Below are positions 1 through 13,700 of a stretch of 64,000 bases of DNA, piece after piece. The stretch covers positions 21,400,650 to 21,464,649 of the forward strand of contig CM022665.1 of the NCBI GenBank assembly GCA_012295275.1, read 5' to 3'. The translations under genes were made by a program, and so were the position numbers. This DNA comes from Chrysomallon squamiferum (lineage: Eukaryota; Mollusca; Gastropoda; Neomphalida; Peltospiridae). The notes under the pieces were generated by a model. The model had not been told where the DNA came from and searched no databases. It saw only the letters and a list, made by a program, of their open reading frames with translations. Every line of letters starts with the position of its first letter. Position 1 is the first letter of the stretch.

Positions 1-1932
1 CAATAATGATAGTTTTGTGTTTAAAAGTTTGTCTCTTGATGAAAAATGATAAATTTGCTTCTGTTTCATGTCTTGCCACTTAGTGACAAATGATTTAAGT
101 GAACACGATGACAGTTTCGTGTTAAAAAGATTTTCAAATTATGAAAAATGATGATAATTTTGTGTTTGACAATTGTTGCATGATGAATAAGAAAATGTTG
201 TTTGTATTGTCAGTCATATTTGTTTTCTCTGTGAGTCTGTAAACAGGATGATAGCTTTGTGATTCAGAATTGTGGCAAGTGAAACCATTGGATGTTTTTA
301 ACACTGTCATAGTAAACATAAATATTGTAGTGTTTGTTTTGAAGTAACAAAAGTAATTTTCATTTTAAAATAACAAAAGTAATTTTAGTTTTACAGTAAC
401 AGAAGTTGTTTTTGTATCCATTTTTGGCACTGATTGTTATGGGCAGATATAACATGAGAAAGGTAAAAAATGGAAGATCTAACAGTATGCAGAGATTCTA
501 AAGTCTCAAACCTGAAAACTGTCACTGGTATCATTTTATTAACAGATCTAAGAATTATTTTAAAACCCCCAGAATATACCTCAGAAAAACATGAATGGTG
601 TTATTAATTGTGGCAAAGATCATTGGGTACACTATTGGTGTGTAAAGCAAACTGAATTCATGTCCAGGACCGGTATTTTCTTTTAATCTTTTGCTTTGGT
701 TTTTATTTTTTGTTTTTTGTTTGTTTATTTATTTATTTGTTACTGTCTTATTTATTTAACTGTTTGTTCATTCATTCATTCATTTATTTGTTTATTTATT
801 TATTCATTCATTCATTCTTTCATTCTTTCATTCATTTATTATTTGTTAGTTTTATTTAGTTATTTATTTATTTATTTATATTCACATGATGATAAAATTT
901 TTTTTTTAAATGTTGTTAGTGTTGTGAGTGAAAAAATGGTGATCCCACAAAGAAACCCCACAAAACATGAATGACCCATAGAACTCAAATCCCTGATATC
1001 TTGCATTATTAACCTGGCAACATATATACCCTCAGGCAGCTAAAACAATGTGTGACAGCTGAAAATATGTATAAAATCTTATCAACAATTGTGACATTTT
1101 TGAATTAACATTTTTATATTTTTCTGCACAAAACAATTTTTTTTTTTTTTTTTTTTTTTTAAATATCTCTGTCTCCAAGTTTTTATGTTGTTTATAATAT
1201 TGTGTAATATTAAATTATTTGAAAGTTTGAGCTTCATCTATGACAGAAAATCAGCTGGATTTAATCTTGTTAAAACTAAAACATCACCAGGAGTAAATTA
1301 TATATTATATCATTTTGAAAAATCACTTTATGTCAGTTGTATTCTATTACTCACGTTTGTATTTAGACAATTCGATTACATACATTTGGAACTGTTAATA
1401 AATTGAAAGTTATATTTTGTAAATTGTATTTTGTAACTTATTATTTGTAAATTATATTTTTTGAGTTATATTTTGTATGCAACTCCTGTATGACACATTT
1501 CTGACAGTCATTAACTGATGACATGCTGTCTCTCAAGTGTATAAGAGTTTAAAAAACATTTACTCTATCAAACATTTTTGTTACCAATATAAACTGAAAT
1601 GTTTTTCTATGATTTTTTAATTTTTTATTTTTCATTAATAACAAAAATGTCGTCACATTTGTAAATTTGAATGTAGTTTATCGGCAATGATATTTTAATT
1701 TGTCAAAATATATACTAAAAACAATCCATGTAAGTATGGAGGTATTGTTTTAATATACCTTCTTGTGTCTGCTATTTTTTATATTTCACTATAATAGTGA
1801 GGTATCAAGCAAAATAGATGTTAGTATCTTTCTGTTGTAATAACTGTTACCGTATATTATTATTATTAGCAGCAGTAGTAGTGGTAGTAGTAGTAATTTT
1901 ATTATTATTGTTATTATTATTATTATATTCTT

Positions 1933-1963
<31 letters not shown>

Positions 1964-4900
1964 TTATTATTATTTTATTGTTACAGTTTCCTGTCTTCCT
2001 TTCATGAGTTATTATCATCTGAATTTTCTGTCTGTCTGTCAGGGTGTTTGTGTGTATGTAAAATAAAGTTCATATAAAAATTTAAAAAAATACTATATTT
2101 ACAATTACCTATTACAGAGTAGATATATTTAATTAGTAGAAACTGAGTTAGTGCTATTGTTGTTGTGTTGAATTAAACCATGAGAAACCAAAAAAAAAAA
2201 AAAAAAAGAAAAGAAAAGATTTTAAAAATTGTTAATCTTTTGTTAGTGTTTGTGAAATAGTATTAAATTAAAGTGTGTATCTGCTGATGTGTACAAAGAA
2301 GCCTAAATGTATTTTGTTACTTAAATGTGATGATAATTTGTTTGTTTGTTTATTATTTTGTTTTATTATTACTGTTATTATTTTTTTTATGTATTATTTT
2401 TTGTTTTGTTTTTGTTCGTTACATATTTATTTTTTATTTATTTATTTATTTATTTATTGTTTTGTGTTTGTTACATAAACTTTTTTTTTAATTGTCACAT
2501 AAATAAAATGTATTTTTTTTATTTTTTTATTTGTTTGTTTTTATTTATTTATTTATTTATTTATGTATTTTTTTGTTATTCAAATGTGATTTTATTTTTT
2601 TCTCTAGAGGAGCTAGTCTTTGCTACAAATAAAGTATGTCAAGAGATACACTGGAAGCCAGTTTTCCTTGTTCGTTGTATAGTTGTCACATTTTTCACAG
2701 GTTATAGTATCTTGTTTAAGAATGAGAACAGAAAAAATATCATTTCTGCTACTTTTCTGACTTATTGTGATTATCATACTTTATCGTTAGCAAAGGTTGC
2801 TCATAGTAAATATAAACATTACATGGAAGTACACAAAATGCATTTAGGATATTTGTTTTTATCGGCACATGCACATTTTACTATAAATATAGTTGTATGT
2901 TGAAAAATATAAAATTTTGTTTGAAATAGAGTCAGATGAAGTTTGGCATTGGTTGCCATTAAAACAAATATATATATATATATAAAATGATGTTGGAAAA
3001 GACTGGAATCATAGGAAAATTATATTTTTGCATTTGATTCAGAGGTTAAATTTCAGCATGTTTCTCTGTACTCTTTTTGAAGTTGAATGATTGAATTAAT
3101 AAATAAATAAAATGTAATGACTATAAAGCACAAAAAATACATATGTCTTTTGTAGGTAAAATAAAATAAAGTAAAATATTTATTAGTGAATTACATAAAT
3201 GAGTAGATTGTATCTTAGTAGATGATAATTATGAGCTGTAATTGAAAAGTGTTAAGTATTTATTCATCCTTTCATTCATTCATTCTGTATTCATCATAGC
3301 AAATTTAAATCAACATATTGTAAAGAAATTTACTTTTTTTCCCCTATGATTCCAGACATTCTAAATATCTGCTTATTGTTAAAATCATTAATGTTTGTTT
3401 GTGCATGACTTGTTAGGTGGGAGATAGAAACAGTGCCAAAATTAAAATGTTGTGTTTGTAACACTGAAAGGTTATTAATATTTTATTTGTCTTTTAAAAA
3501 GATTCCCTGTATAGTTATTCTTAAAGCTTGTCTTAATCATAATAATAATTATAAAATTTGTATTATGTTAAATCTAGCATAACTATTATTATTATTATTA
3601 TCATCATCATCATCACTGCTATTATTATTATTATTATTTCATTTTGTTTTTGTCACTGTTTTGTTTGGCATAAATGTTGTATTCATGTTAAATGTAACGT
3701 GAAAATTTGTGTTTTTATATCTTTTTTGAAAATTTGATATTTGTTTTACATTTTTGCACATTGATGTAGATGTTCCAAAATATCAATACACAAGACTGTT
3801 ATTATTATTTTTACTTTTATTTTTATTATTATTACACTAACCTAGCCACTACTAACAGTGTCAGATTATTTGATGTATATTTTTTGCATTTGCATAATAA
3901 TGAAAACTTTTTTTTATTGTTAATTATTTGTTGTTCATTTTGTTTTACAATATGAAAGCTTTGTTTTTGTATTTTTGTTGAGTTTCTAAATAACTTGTGT
4001 TTGCTAACTAAGATTATAAAACTGAAAATTCTTTTTATTAAGAGTTAATAATTTGGCTGAATTTTTCATCAGATGATGTTAAAAAAAGGTCAGTTTAAAA
4101 TAAATAAATAAATAAATAAATAAAATTATAATTAAACATTTGATACCAGTACAAATATTAAAAATTATTATTTAAAAGACCAGTTAATTTAGTTACTCAA
4201 CTAAAAATAGAAATTTATACATTTTTAAAAACTATTTTTGTTGCTTTTTAGATTCAGAATTAACTAAATTTAATGTTTTGTTGTTTACTTTCTTTATTTC
4301 CTTGAATGGAGTGAAAGAAATGGAAGAAAAGAAAAACTCATTTTTATTATTCTTAATTATTATTATTTTTTTAAATTACTTATATCATTAAGAGTACTGA
4401 TCGTTATCGAGAACCAGTAAAATAAACTGAAATATACTGTTAAAGCCAGGTGCAGATCCAGCAAGTTCTGTGTGCAAAGGGTCTGACAGCTGTAGTTTTA
4501 ACTGTGTATAACTTATTATGATATATATATAAGTTGATAATGTACATGGATAACTTGATAAGATGGATAAGTTGATAATATGGATGAGTTGATAATATAT
4601 GTGGATAACTTGATAAGATATGGATAAGCTGATAATATACATGGATAACTTGATAAGATGGATAAGTTGATAATACGGATGAGTTGATAACGTATGTGGA
4701 TAACTTGATAAGATATGGATAAATTGATAAAATACAGGGAGAAATAAGCCATCCTCTGATCTGCACCTGGCAAAAACACATAAAATTATCTCAGTGAGAT
4801 TATTACATGATAAATAAATCATTTCAGTTTGTGACTAGTTTCTACTAAGGGTACATAAAGGTGTTGGGTTGATCATCACATCATTTAGTTAAGTGTATTT

Positions 4901-7080
4901 TATATAATTTTATTTTCAGCTTATATGAGGATTTTTCTAACATCTGGCTTATGTAAACTGAATTAATTTTAAACAAAACTCAACTTTATGTATCCTTCAT
5001 AGAAGTCATTTTCTTTAATGAAGAAAGATTCTCAATTTATTTACTTTTTTTGTTTGGCAATTAATGAGAAACCTTAATTAAGATTTTTTAGACAATTTTT
5101 GTTTGTTTGGTTTGTTCTTAAATATTCTGATTATTGAATCATGCAATTTAAAAATTGGTTAAAAAAAACTAAAATTAATAATCAATCTTCTAAGAAATTA
5201 ATATATTACTGAATCAAGATTTAAGAATATTTTGTTTATAACATTTTAAATATTTAATATATATATATATATATTTTTTAATAATAATTTATATTTCCAT
5301 AAAGAAAAGATTTTCTTACTAATACTTTGGAGAATAATTTACAAAGTGAGGTACTACAAACATTTATTAAAAATACCGGTACGACTGAACTGATTATTGA
5401 TGTTTGTGTATGTCTTTCATTTTCTTACCATTTTTGCTTTACATTTAATATTTATACAAACCTTTCAGTAGGTGTGTGATCCTGTTATGGAGGCAGATTG
5501 GATCAGTTTTTGAAAGAAAAAAAAAATTAAGATGTTATTAAACTTACAATAAATAACATGGATAATGCTTTTTTCATATCATTTGAGAATTCTGAAAAAT
5601 TGTTTTCATGTCAAAATTTTATACTGAAAAATGGATGTGTATGCATGACAATATGTAAGGAGTGAATTATTTATTTATTCATAGCACTTTTTTTTTTTTT
5701 TTTTTAAAAAAAACATTAAAAAGAAAATGCCATTGCAGTTACCATTTTGCCTCCTTTAAAACCGATGAGAGCATCTTTTCTTCATGTTTTTTGTATTTTT
5801 TCATTAAAGTTTTTGTTCATGCTTTTTCGACTTTGTTATTTCTATTTATTTTGAAAACAGATATAAGGTGAGGATCTGTTACCTGAAAAGCTTCAAAATC
5901 CAAAAGCTTTACTGGTCAGCAGAAATAATGATATCTTACAGTTTTCAGATAGTTTTTTTGATAAAACAAGCCCCAAGAAACAACAACTTTATTTTATGGG
6001 CAAAATTATTAAAAATATTGTATGAAAAAATCCTGCAGACTATTGTATAAGCAGTATATGAAATACGTTGTTTACACTTAGATCCTTTACTCAAGCTATC
6101 TCCTTTTATTCCCAAAACAGAAAATCTTCTGATGTCAAACATTTTTGGATGAAGAAAAATATTACTGAAAAACTTCAACAAGCCATATTTTTTTTATTAG
6201 AGTCCACCAACTATCTGCCATTTTGGTTTGCCTAATAATGGTTTACAAAATGTCTTCCATTTCTTTGTTCTGGCAGTAATGCACTCCCTGTTACTCCACC
6301 TTCTAGACAGACCAACATGTTGGCACAGTCTACAAAAAGGCATTCACCATTATTCCACCAATGTTTTGAAGAGACTGTCTCATCACTGCTGTAAAACAGA
6401 ATTAAGTCTGAAAACTGATATTACACAGAGATATCCTCAGTGGTTTTTGTCAGCAACAAGCTTTACAGCAGATTTAAGTCTGGATCATGTCAATGCTGAT
6501 TGGTGTCCACATTTGTCAAATTAGAGGAATAAGAGAATAAATAGGTTATCCCTTTCTGCTGCTTACTCACTAGTTGACATTATTTTATTTCTCTATCCAG
6601 ATATTTTTTTTATAAAAAACAACCTTTCTGACACATGTACTGATTAGAATAAATTCACTGGTAAATGAAAAGCAACAAAATAAAATAAAAAATAAAACAT
6701 TTTACTTACAATGATAATCAACTACAAAGAGATTTAAACTTGTTAAATTGTATTCCGACGTTTTTTTGTTTGTTTTTGGGTGGTGGTGGTATTTTTAACA
6801 TCTGGTTTTCTCTATTACTTAAACATGGCTGTATCCCAAATTAGTTGTTTGTTTTTTCTGTGTTTTTTTGTTGTAATCTAGATGTCTGCATCACTCAGAT
6901 GTGGCTGAATTTTAAAGCCGATATGGTGAGGGTTTTCATACAATTTTCAGTTCAATAAAATTATTTTTGTCACATTTAAAATCAACATTTACAAAAAAAT
7001 AAAAAAACAACCAAAAATAAACCTAATTATTTATACTAACAAGAAAGTGTAAGAAAAAAAAAAGGTGATGAATATGAATT
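1..7080. other. AT-rich non-coding stretch, no gene recognised
   Basis: I see no conserved protein here. The stretch is very AT-rich with (TTTA)n around 720-880 and 2430-2570, (TTC/TTA)n around 1857-1975, several poly-A/T runs, and short (ATT)n tracts. The open frames are low-complexity runs rich in Phe, Leu, Ile and Tyr. At 6228-6524 there is one 98-codon plus-strand frame of slightly more even composition; it resembles no family I know and has no clear splice context. The stretch could include the 3' UTR of a plus-strand gene lying to the left, but nothing proves that. The one structured item is the inverted-repeat-flanked minisatellite listed separately. Confidence 0.5.
4445..4771. repeat. 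Minisatellite bounded by perfect 14-bp inverted repeats
   Basis: The ends GCCAGGTGCAGATC (4445-4458) and GATCTGCACCTGGC (4758-4771) are exact reverse complements. Between them lies a tandem array of short TTGATAA-type units (about 17-21 bp, core TTGATAAnATnnGGATAA), with a visible higher-order period of 95 bp: the variant at 4571 recurs at 4666. A tandem array inside terminal inverted repeats is the architecture of some non-autonomous DNA elements (inference). No clear target-site duplication is visible, and a simple hairpin origin is also possible. Confidence 0.6.
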
Positions 7081-7090
7081 CATCAAACAT

Positions 7091-7096
7091 TTTATT
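7091..7096 (-). terminator. Likely SF3A3 polyadenylation signal (AATAAA)
   Basis: TTTATT on the plus strand reads AATAAA on the minus strand, about 108 bp downstream of the SF3A3 stop codon. It is the nearest canonical hexamer I noticed beyond the stop in this AT-rich sequence, so it is a plausible but unproven 3' end. Confidence 0.45.
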
Positions 7097-7203
7097 CAAA
7101 CAATATACAGTAAAGGTTTTCTGTTTGAACTGTAACTTGTCATTGACAACTGTTGTTTTTATCAAGATGATAAATGAATTTAACATGGACACATTCTGAC
7201 AAT

Positions 7204-10200
7204 TCAAAGAAGTCCTTGTCTTTTCAGATCTTCATAAGTCTTCTTACTCACAACGTTGCCCTGTGAGTCCTCATATTCTTCCTGGAAAACAAACCATTGT
7301 AGTTGTTTAAACTTATAAATTAACAGATAATGCAGTAATATTTTGTATTAACAGTTATTATGTGTAATTAAGAAGATTTTATAACAATAACTGCAAAACA
7401 AGCATTACACTAGTTTAAATCATATTAAATTAAAATGCTAATGAATGTTTGTTTACAGGTAATATAGTAATATTTTGTATTAGCAGTTATATGGAATTAA
7501 ACAGATTTTATAATAATAATAATAATATTAGTAATAGTAATGATGATATAAACAATAATAATAATAATCATAATAATAATAATAATAATAATGAGAAATT
7601 TAATGATAATGCCATCCACACACTGTTAACCAGTAACTAAAGATATTTAATACTTTTCTTCTTTCTGAAGTACTTTTCTGAATACCTGCTTCTTTTCAGA
7701 ATCTCAAAACAGCATTGCTATATTTGTGTAAATACCCATTTAAAACCCCCCACCTCAAAACCAACATAAATATAACTACAGAGAGTAATGATGTCTATTT
7801 TTAATAAAAGTTGCAGACAGATGAACAGACACACAGGACAGACACTTACCTCAGCTTCAGCTCTCCATCGTTCTTGTTCCTTTCCGTGTTTTATTTTCTG
7901 CCACACTGCAGAAAATAATAAATTTTACTTCATACTTTAAATAAACGAGCCCTCTAATACATATATAAATTAGTAAGAAAAGAAAAAAAAAACATATTTT
8001 CTCTTTTTTTCTTGAAACACTGCTGTGAGAACTATTAGAATCGTAATTTTTTTAAAAAGAAAGAAAATCCTAATTACATAGAGTATATTTATGTAAAGAC
8101 AACAGTGGGTTATACAAAACTAACTATGTAAGAAATGATACGTACAGGCCAAAGCGTCCTCGATCAGTGTGACGTTAGAAAAATGTGCTGTGTTTGGAAT
8201 ACTTAGACATCTCATTCCATGGGCATGTCGCCATTCCTGAAACAAATTAGTTAATTCTAACTATTAGGTATTTGTGTGTGTGAAAATATTAACTAATACT
8301 GACTGTCACTTTTTTAAAACATTAAATACATTTCTAAAGGTTATCACTGTTTTTAAACACAAAATACATTTCTAATGACTATCATTGTTTTTAAACACAA
8401 AATACATTTCTAATGACGATCATTGTTTTTAAACACAAAATACATTTCTAATGACTATCACTGTTTTTAAATACTAAATGCTTTTCTACTGACTATCATT
8501 GTTTCTAAATAGTAAATACATTTCAAATAAATGTCTAAACTACAATTCACATGAAAAGAGCTGAATGAAAGGACTGAGGAAAGACATCTAAAGCAACAAT
8601 TTTCTGTGTTCTTATCTTTCTTTACAACTGATACTTTTTTGTACTGGAAAATATTTTTAGACTTTCCCAGTAAAAATCCTTGAGTAAGAACAAAATAAAA
8701 TTCTATGTATCTGTATAAATAACAATAACAATACTTACAGCAAAATGTCTCTGGAAAGCTTTTGGTCCTCGATAAGTGAAATTTCCACAAATCTCACATG
8801 TGTAGCTTATATTTAAACCATGTAGTTTATACAGCCAGTATGGAATAGGCTAAAATACAAATATTATTGTTTTAAATGGATATATATATATATATATCCT
8901 CAGATATGCACTCACACACACATTATTTATGAAGAAATATATATGTACAGCTGATATGTAAACCATGTAGTTTGTACAACCAAGCTACAGGATTAACAGT
9001 GCAAGCAAAGTTTAAGGTTTAAAATATTTTTCATTTTAAGTTGACCTAAAACAATGAGATTCACACACTTTCCAAGCTTTTTATTTTCTGTTTTGTGAGT
9101 AACTGTCTAAAATATCAATCTAAAAACAGAAAACAAAAAATATATTTTCAATATGAATTAGCCCACATAACAACATTTTCTTCATGTGAATAAGTCCACA
9201 TAATGATGACGTACCTTCCCATCCCACCCAAGAGGGAGATTTTTTGGATTGTAAGGAATATCATCATCATCATCATCAGAATCATCATCAGACACCTCCT
9301 CATCATCAGACTCTTCCCTCTCCTCGCCTGTACGTGCCTGTTTGCGCTGAACGTTGTCCCTTGTTGCTGCTCGCTGTTCACTCAACATTTCAGCCAGTCT
9401 GTACACCTGAGCCTCCAGTCCAGCTATCTCCTTCTGTCGTTCCAAGTCTCTGAAAGACAGAGAGAAAAAAAATTGACATAAAGAAATGAGTTGTAATATT
9501 TCCTTCTGTCATTCTAAGTATCTGAAAGATATATAAAAAAAAAAATTAATATACTAAAAATATCTGTTGCTCTAAGTCTCTGAAAGATAGAGAAAAAATA
9601 TTTAAAATATTTCCTTCTGTCATTCCTAGCCCCTGAAAGAGTGAGAGAAAAATAATATAAAAAATATCTCTTTCTTTTGAAAGATAGAAAGGAAAAAAAT
9701 ACAAAAAATATTTCCTATCATTCCAAGTCTCTGAATGATAGAGAAAAATAACAAATTACTTTTGTAATATTTCTTTCTGCTCCTCCAAAATCACTGAAAG
9801 ATAAAAAAGTAATAATATAAAAAAATATTTCATTCTGTTGTGCCATGTCCCTGAAAGAAAGAGAAAAAATGAACATAAATTACTTTCCTAATATTTCCTT
9901 TTCTCATTCTAAGTCCCTGAGAGAGAGAGAGAGAGACAGCAAGAAAGAAAAACTAACTGTTGGAAGATTTCCTTTTGTTCCAAATCCCTGAATTAGAGAG
10001 AGAAAAAAAAACAACAACAAAACAACAACATAAAAGATAGTCCCAGAAAAAAGAGAAAAAATAACATTAAAAAAATTATATTTCTTTCTGCTCCTTCAAA
10101 GTCCCTGAAACATAGAAAAATCATAAATTATTGTTCTAATGCTTCATTCTGTCATTTCAAAGTCCTTGAAAGAAAAGAGAGAGAAAAAAATGACACAAAA

Positions 10201-10687
10201 AATATTTCCTTCTGTCATTCAAAGTCCCTGAATGAGAGAAAGTAAAAGTAATAAATTATTGTCCTAGTATTTCTTTCTGAAAAAAAGACTGTTGGAATAT
10301 TTCCTTCTGTCATTCCAAAGCACCTGAAAAACCCCAGAGAAAAACAAGTAAAACAATACATTTTCTGTTTTCTTCTGTCATTCCAAATCACTGAAAAATG
10401 GAGAGAAATAATAAAATAAAAAATAACTGTCATAATGATTTTTGCTGTCAGTCCAAGTATCTGAGAAAACAAGAGAACGAATGTTTTAGCTAAAAAGAAT
10501 TAGTCACTTTTGGTATATCCAAATGTTTAAAAAAGTTAAATTGTCTCCCCTTACACTGTCAAGCAAGAAGTAAGTGAAATGTTAATATATGCCAGTTTAG
10601 AAAAATCAATTACATACAGTTTATTATTTAATCAGTAAAAGAGAAAAAAAATAAACATAAAAATAAACAACAACAACATCAACAACA

Positions 10688-10746
<59 letters not shown>

Positions 10747-13700
10747 CAAATAAATTAAAAAATAAAAGAAGCACAAAAATATTTAATACTGGAATAGAAG
10801 TAGTGTATGTAGTATATCAACAGACCTGTGTTTTCCAGGCTTGGAGATACCAAACAGATACAGTCATGATCAGTACAAGAGAAAAATAAAAATAATAAAG
10901 CTCACAAAAGGCTAAAATTAGTTTATGTAGCATTGATGCCTACCTGTTTTTGCCTTGTTTTCCAGGCTTGGATTTAGCAAACAGAGAAGGGTCCAGATCT
11001 TCAAGATTTTTTCCTTTTGTGTCAAACAGTCTCTGAGCCCTCTGCTCCAGAGTCCTGTAACACATAGATCAAATGAGATACTGTAAAAGCTTGTTTTTTT
11101 CAAATATATTTTTTTATATTTGCAGGAAAGAGATGGAAAAAAAACTCTGAGAAAAATGGGAGCAGGATGAAAAAAGAGCTACAAACTCTGCTCATAAAAC
11201 ATACAGTAAATGAGATATTGAGATTTTTATGTTTGTAGAAAAGATTATCAGTAACTTGGAGAAAAAGCAATGCTCTCTACTCTAAGATCCACAGAACAAA
11301 TGAGGAGGATGAGATGCTGATATTTTTTTTATATTTGTTAAAAAGAGATGGAGGACACCGAGAACAACAGTATGAGAGACAGAAAGAGCAACAGAGTGAG
11401 AGAGAGAGAAAGATGAAAGAAAAAGGTGTAAACTTAGTACGGTATAGAAGAGAGACAGACAGGCAAATAAAAGCTTTAAACAGTATTTCAGATTATGTTT
11501 ATTTTAATAATTTTCACTATTTATAATTATGTAACTGTGCAGCCATCCATTTTACACAATAACAATAATCAGTTATCAGACATAGATTATTCTCTTACAA
11601 AGTCAAATGTATAGAAATGTTCTTCTTTTTGTACACTTGTTGAACACATGTCAAGGCCAGCATTGGCTATGAATGATACTATAGATATGTAAACAAACGA
11701 GATATAAAAAATGATTTAATTATACTGACCCACCACATTTGAGACCAAGTGCCATCAATGCTGATTTGAGACGATCTAGTCCAAGAGATGCCAGTTCCTG
11801 TCAACAGATTAAAGTACTATTTAGTTAACTGTAGCGTTGTAGTCAAATTATAGCTGTAGTATTTTCAGTTTGAAATACATCAAGGAAAATATTTAAAAAA
11901 AAATAATAAACCACACAAATTTAAAACAATACAAAATTATTTTAAAATATGAAGTACAAAAGTCAAAATATTATTCATTATGTAAAAGATTCATGTGCAC
12001 AAGCAGATATTACTGGATTATTTTTTTTGGTCCAATTACAAAATCATGCAACTTATTATCTAATACACATTCATACAAGAAATCTATTATTAGTAGTGTT
12101 TGTGTTCATTATATTTGTTTATGAAAACACTAAGTATGCAAACTTTAAAACACTGAATACACCAACCCTGTATCAAGTATTTGGGAAAAAATTAAAAATA
12201 AAAATAAAACAAAAATAATTGATAAATAAATTAAAAAAATATATTGATAAATAATAAAAATAAACATTTTATTTATTTTTTTTTTTTTGAAATAAATGCA
12301 AAAATATTGAAACTAGTGTTGATATAAATAGTAAAAAATTTAATAATAAATAATAAATGAAAACAAGTGAAAACTAAAGTAATATATAAATTCTAACACA
12401 AACCTCCCATGAAGAAAAAGCTGACAGGTCAAGATGTGCACCAGAATGTGTCAGAGCACCAGTAGCTTCTTTCTGTAATCAATACAAACTCTCTTACAGA
12501 GGACAGTATTTTATTTTATGTTATATTGTATTGTAATTATTACTGTACTGTTATATTGTATATCATTGTATATTGTATGGCTGTAAGTATTTTATGGTTA
12601 TACTGCCTTGTATTATTGTATTGTGTTGTATTGTTACACTGTATTGTACTGTTGTATTGTATTGTTTTACTGTATTGTTATATTGCATTATTACATTGCA
12701 TTACATTAATAAACTGTGTATGCTCATATTATCCTTTATAATATAAGTTACAAATTATGGCATTTATACTATTTTACAAATACCAGGTTCACGTAACAAA
12801 TTGTTGCAACATTAAACAAAACAACAAATGCAGCTTTTTTACAGTCAATAAACATCCTGTTCATAAGAACTGCTGTAGAAGTTTATCACAGTATTTATGT
12901 TGTACTAGTTTTAAAATCTTAAACATTGTGGGAAGGATGTGAAAGTTTCAGGTACAATTATAGCAAAATTATCGTAAATAATTACAAACCGGCCACCCAG
13001 GAAAAGTTCCCTCAGTCCACATCTTCTCAAATTCCTGATGCACATTGTCCATCTCCTGAAAACATCAGAAAATACTTCAGATTTTGAAGTTATTTGTAAA
13101 TAAAAAAATAAAATGAAATCTGTTGAACTGTTATTGAAAGTTGTCAGTAAAATTGGGAATTCTGAAGAGGAAATCATTATGAAATTAAAAAAAAAAAAAA
13201 AATAAATAAAATGAAATAATGAAAATATGGCAGAAAAAAAAATAAAATAATAATAATAATTATAATATAGTATCTGTATGTGTTTTCTCTCTTTTTGTCT
13301 TTCAGTTTCTTTATGTTTCTCTCATATGGTCTTTGTAAAGATGCATGTGTAAATCTGTCATCTGACAGTTTGTAGAACAAATACATACGAAGTTAACAAC
13401 ATTTAAAAAAAATATAACCAAAAATACCCAGTAGAATATAACATGATATACTCACATCATTCAAGTCAAGAAGAGGTTTTACTCTGTTCGTGTAGTCTGC
13501 TAAATAATCCAGTAAAAACAGAAGATAACTGAAAAAAAAAATAATAATAAAAAATAATAATAATAATAATAAATAAAAAATAAAATAAAGTATTTTTATA
13601 ATATGCAAATATAAGTGAAAAAAAAAAAAAAAAAGAAAAAAAAATAACAATAATGAAATAATAAATTATAATTAAATAATAATAATTTTAATAAAAGCAT

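Noticed and set aside
2346-2903. 185-codon Phe/Tyr/Leu-rich open frame
   Set aside because: It is generated mostly by (TTTA)n and poly-T tracts; the hydrophobic run mimics membrane segments without any conserved pattern.
6228-6524. 98-codon open frame on the plus strand
   Set aside because: No family signature, no splice or promoter context, and the length is within chance for the window; not called as a gene.
8318-8525. CRISPR-like regular repeat
   Set aside because: The units are contiguous without unique spacers, in a eukaryotic intron; this is an ordinary tandem repeat.
12405-12472. Apparent one-base shortage (68 instead of 69 nt) in an SF3A3 exon, which would be a frameshift in SAFSSWE
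   Set aside because: The exon has an A/T homopolymer run where counting by eye is unreliable. The total matches the family length only if the exon is 69 nt, so I treat it as intact; a direct length count would settle it.
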